Translations under genes and position numbers: made by a program | The notes under the pieces: model-generated | What the model was told of the DNA's origin: nothing | Seen by the model: the letters and a program-made list of their open reading frames with translations, nothing else | Databases searched by the model: none | Source: Deltaproteobacteria bacterium | GTDB lineage: Bacteria; Myxococcota_A; Polyangia; GCA-2747355; JADLHG01 | Assembly: GCA_020848905.1 (NCBI GenBank) | Contig: JADLHG010000045.1 | Span: 248,001 to 312,000 of the forward strand | Direction: 5' to 3' | Length of the DNA stretch: 64,000 bases | In this document: positions 62,767 through 64,000 of the stretch, piece by piece | How the letters are laid out: each line of letters begins with the position of its first letter | Position numbering within the stretch: position 1 is the first letter of the stretch

Positions 62767-64000
62767 TCACAGGTTCGAGAGGCCCCGGCGGTTGCGGTGG
62801 GCGACCCAGAGCATGCAGGCGAGGGCCACGCTCGCCGCGAGGAGCAGCGAGCCGAAGATGAGCCCCAGATGCCCCGCGCGCCGGACGTAGAGCTCGCCGA
62901 TCACGAGCTCCTGCAGGATCGAGCCCACGGCCCCGATACCGTTGATGAGGCCCGAGGCTCGGAGCGCGCCGGCTTGACTCCCCACGTCGATGGCCCCCGC
63001 CGCCGAGAGGAGGCTGTCGGGACCGTAGAGCAGGAAGCCGACCAGGCCCAGGCTGAGCGCGAAGAGCGGCACGGAGCGGACCCCCACGAGCCAGAGGAAG
63101 AGGCACGCCAGCGCGAGGCCCACGAGGAGGAGCAGGATGACCGGCGTGCGGCGCCCGCCGAAGCGGCGGTCCGAGAGGCGACCGGCCACGATGACCCCCG
63201 CGGTTCCCCCGGCCTCGAAGAGGTCGGCCAGGTAGCCGGCGTGGGCCGACGAGAGGCGGAAGTTGAGCTGGAGGAAGTACGCGGCCCAGCTCTGCAGCGC
63301 GTAGCGCACGTATTTGATGGCGAAGTAGGCGGCGCTCATGAGCCCTAGCGTGAACCAGACCGACCGCGGCCAGCCGCGAGAGGCGGCCTCGGTGGCCTCC
63401 GCGTCGTGCGGGCCTGGCCCGGCGCGCTCCCCGACGGGGGGCTCGAGAGGCGCCAGCCCGACGTCCTCGGGGCGGTTGCGCTGCAAGAGGCCGAAGAGCG
63501 CCGTGATGAGGAGGAGCGCCGCGGCGCCACCGAGGAAGGACCACTGCCAGCCGTAGTGCCCGACGAGAAACGCAGCCCAGAGGCCTGCGGCGAGCCCACC
63601 GGCCTGGTAGCAGGTGGACCAGAGCCCCATGATCGTTCCCCGCTCGCTCCGGCGGGTCCAGTGGGCCATGGTCCCGACGTTCCCGGCCCAGCCGGTGCCC
63701 TGCGCCAGGCCGTTGGCCCCCATGAGCAGGAGCAGCGCGGTGGTTCCGGGGAGGAGGCCGGCGAGGGCGTTGAGGAGCACGGAGGCCAGCATGCCGACGA
63801 GGAGCAACCGGCGCGCGCCGAGGCGGCCGCCGATGGCGGCGGCGACGAACTGCCCGAGGGCGTAGGTGACGAGGTACGCGCTGCCGATGGTGCCGAGGGT
63901 CGCGGCCGAGAGCCCTCGCTCGACGGTGAGGGTCCCCTTCACCTTGTAGAAGGGCTTGCGACAGAAGTAGTAGCCCGCGTAGGAGAGCCAGGTCCCGGCG
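62767..64000 (-). CDS. MFS transporter, organophosphate:phosphate antiporter (GlpT/UhpT-like), 5' truncated
   Basis: Inner-membrane transporter; at least 410 codons are visible and the frame is open to the window edge (visible upstream residues include LSYAGYYFCRKPFYK, typical of the GlpT/UhpT first helix), so the start is outside. About 11 hydrophobic segments are seen. OPA-family features: WAGNVGTMAHWTRRSERGTIMGLWSTCYQAGG, with the Arg of the loop 2-3-like motif, YFAIKYVRYALQSWAAYF and LLYGPDSLLSAAGAIDVGS. It probably exchanges a sugar or glycerol phosphate for phosphate. The substrate is uncertain. Confidence 0.85.
   Translation of the reverse strand, partial: AGTWLSYAGYYFCRKPFYKVKGTLTVERGLSAATLGTIGSAYLVTYALGQFVAAAIGGRLGARRLLLVGMLASVLLNALAGLLPGTTALLLLMGANGLAQGTGWAGNVGTMAHWTRRSERGTIMGLWSTCYQAGGLAAGLWAAFLVGHYGWQWSFLGGAAALLLITALFGLLQRNRPEDVGLAPLEPPVGERAGPGPHDAEATEAASRGWPRSVWFTLGLMSAAYFAIKYVRYALQSWAAYFLQLNFRLSSAHAGYLADLFEAGGTAGVIVAGRLSDRRFGGRRTPVILLLLVGLALACLFLWLVGVRSVPLFALSLGLVGFLLYGPDSLLSAAGAIDVGSQAGALRASGLINGIGAVGSILQELVIGELYVRRAGHLGLIFGSLLLAASVALACMLWVAHRNRRGLSNL

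Overview
The window looks like chromosomal DNA of a high-GC member of the Myxococcota (former Deltaproteobacteria, myxobacterial lineage). The evidence is lineage-typical protein architecture: several secreted proteins end in a MYXO-CTERM-like tail (Cys motif, hydrophobic helix, Arg cluster), two carry AgmX/PglI-type C-terminal domains, others have myxobacterial Cys-rich repeats or MopE-like Asp/Asn-rich motifs, and lipoproteins are very numerous. No rRNA, tRNA, CRISPR array, insertion sequence or phage gene was seen. Both ends are cut inside genes (an ABC permease at the left, an MFS transporter at the right).

Layout. 1-2.1 kb: tail of a probable nitrous-oxide-reductase accessory cluster (NosY-type permease, small membrane protein, c-type cytochrome). 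2.2-6.3 kb: two divergent, apparently exported histone-deacetylase-fold proteins, one fused to an ASCH domain, with facing sigma-54-type promoters around an inverted repeat, followed by a metallo-beta-lactamase-fold hydrolase. 6.4-9.1 kb: membrane sulfatase/LTA-synthase-like enzyme and a TerB-like protein, each followed by an intrinsic terminator. 9.4-20.8 kb: a beta-helix surface protein with a long Pro-Ala linker, PPi-type phosphofructokinase, a gingipain-like protease/EGF-hydrolase operon, UDP-glucose pyrophosphorylase, a HAD phosphatase and a beta-propeller lipoprotein. 20.9-24.8 kb: AgmX/PglI-type protein, DUF350-like protein and an Hsp70-like protein. 24.9-36 kb: papain-like protease, M23 peptidase with histidinol-phosphate aminotransferase, LamG lipoprotein, GH57 enzyme with an LTD lipoprotein, an unknown exported protein and a CAP-domain lipoprotein.

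36.2-42.7 kb: a four-gene operon for a Tat-exported molybdenum oxidoreductase of the nitrate reductase/nitrite oxidoreductase branch (alpha, Fe-S beta, heme-b-type gamma lipoprotein, TorD/NarJ-like chaperone) behind a sigma-54-type promoter. 42.7-50 kb: two polysaccharide-active lipoproteins (GH26-like and PL7 alginate-lyase-like) sharing an N-terminal module, then a giant von Willebrand A protein and a beta-propeller lipoprotein. 50-58 kb: Bcp peroxiredoxin, Uma2 nuclease-like protein, small lipoproteins, an ECF sigma factor, a lytic transglycosylase, a ferredoxin/FHA-PilZ/SGNH operon and a Tat-exported C45-type acyltransferase. 58.4-64 kb: an exported protein resembling IucA/IucC siderophore synthetases behind a consensus sigma-54 promoter, a tandem pair of covarying hairpins, a PilZ-PAS-histidine kinase-receiver protein and an OPA-family transporter.

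The strongest new-looking signals are the exported HDAC-fold pair with its divergent promoter region, the exported NIS-synthetase-like protein, the nitrate/nitrite oxidoreductase with a Cys-Asp-Cys-Cys Fe-S motif, a set of five good sigma-54 promoters, and the duplicated hairpin with a fixed loop. All functional assignments come from reading motifs by eye; no database search was run.
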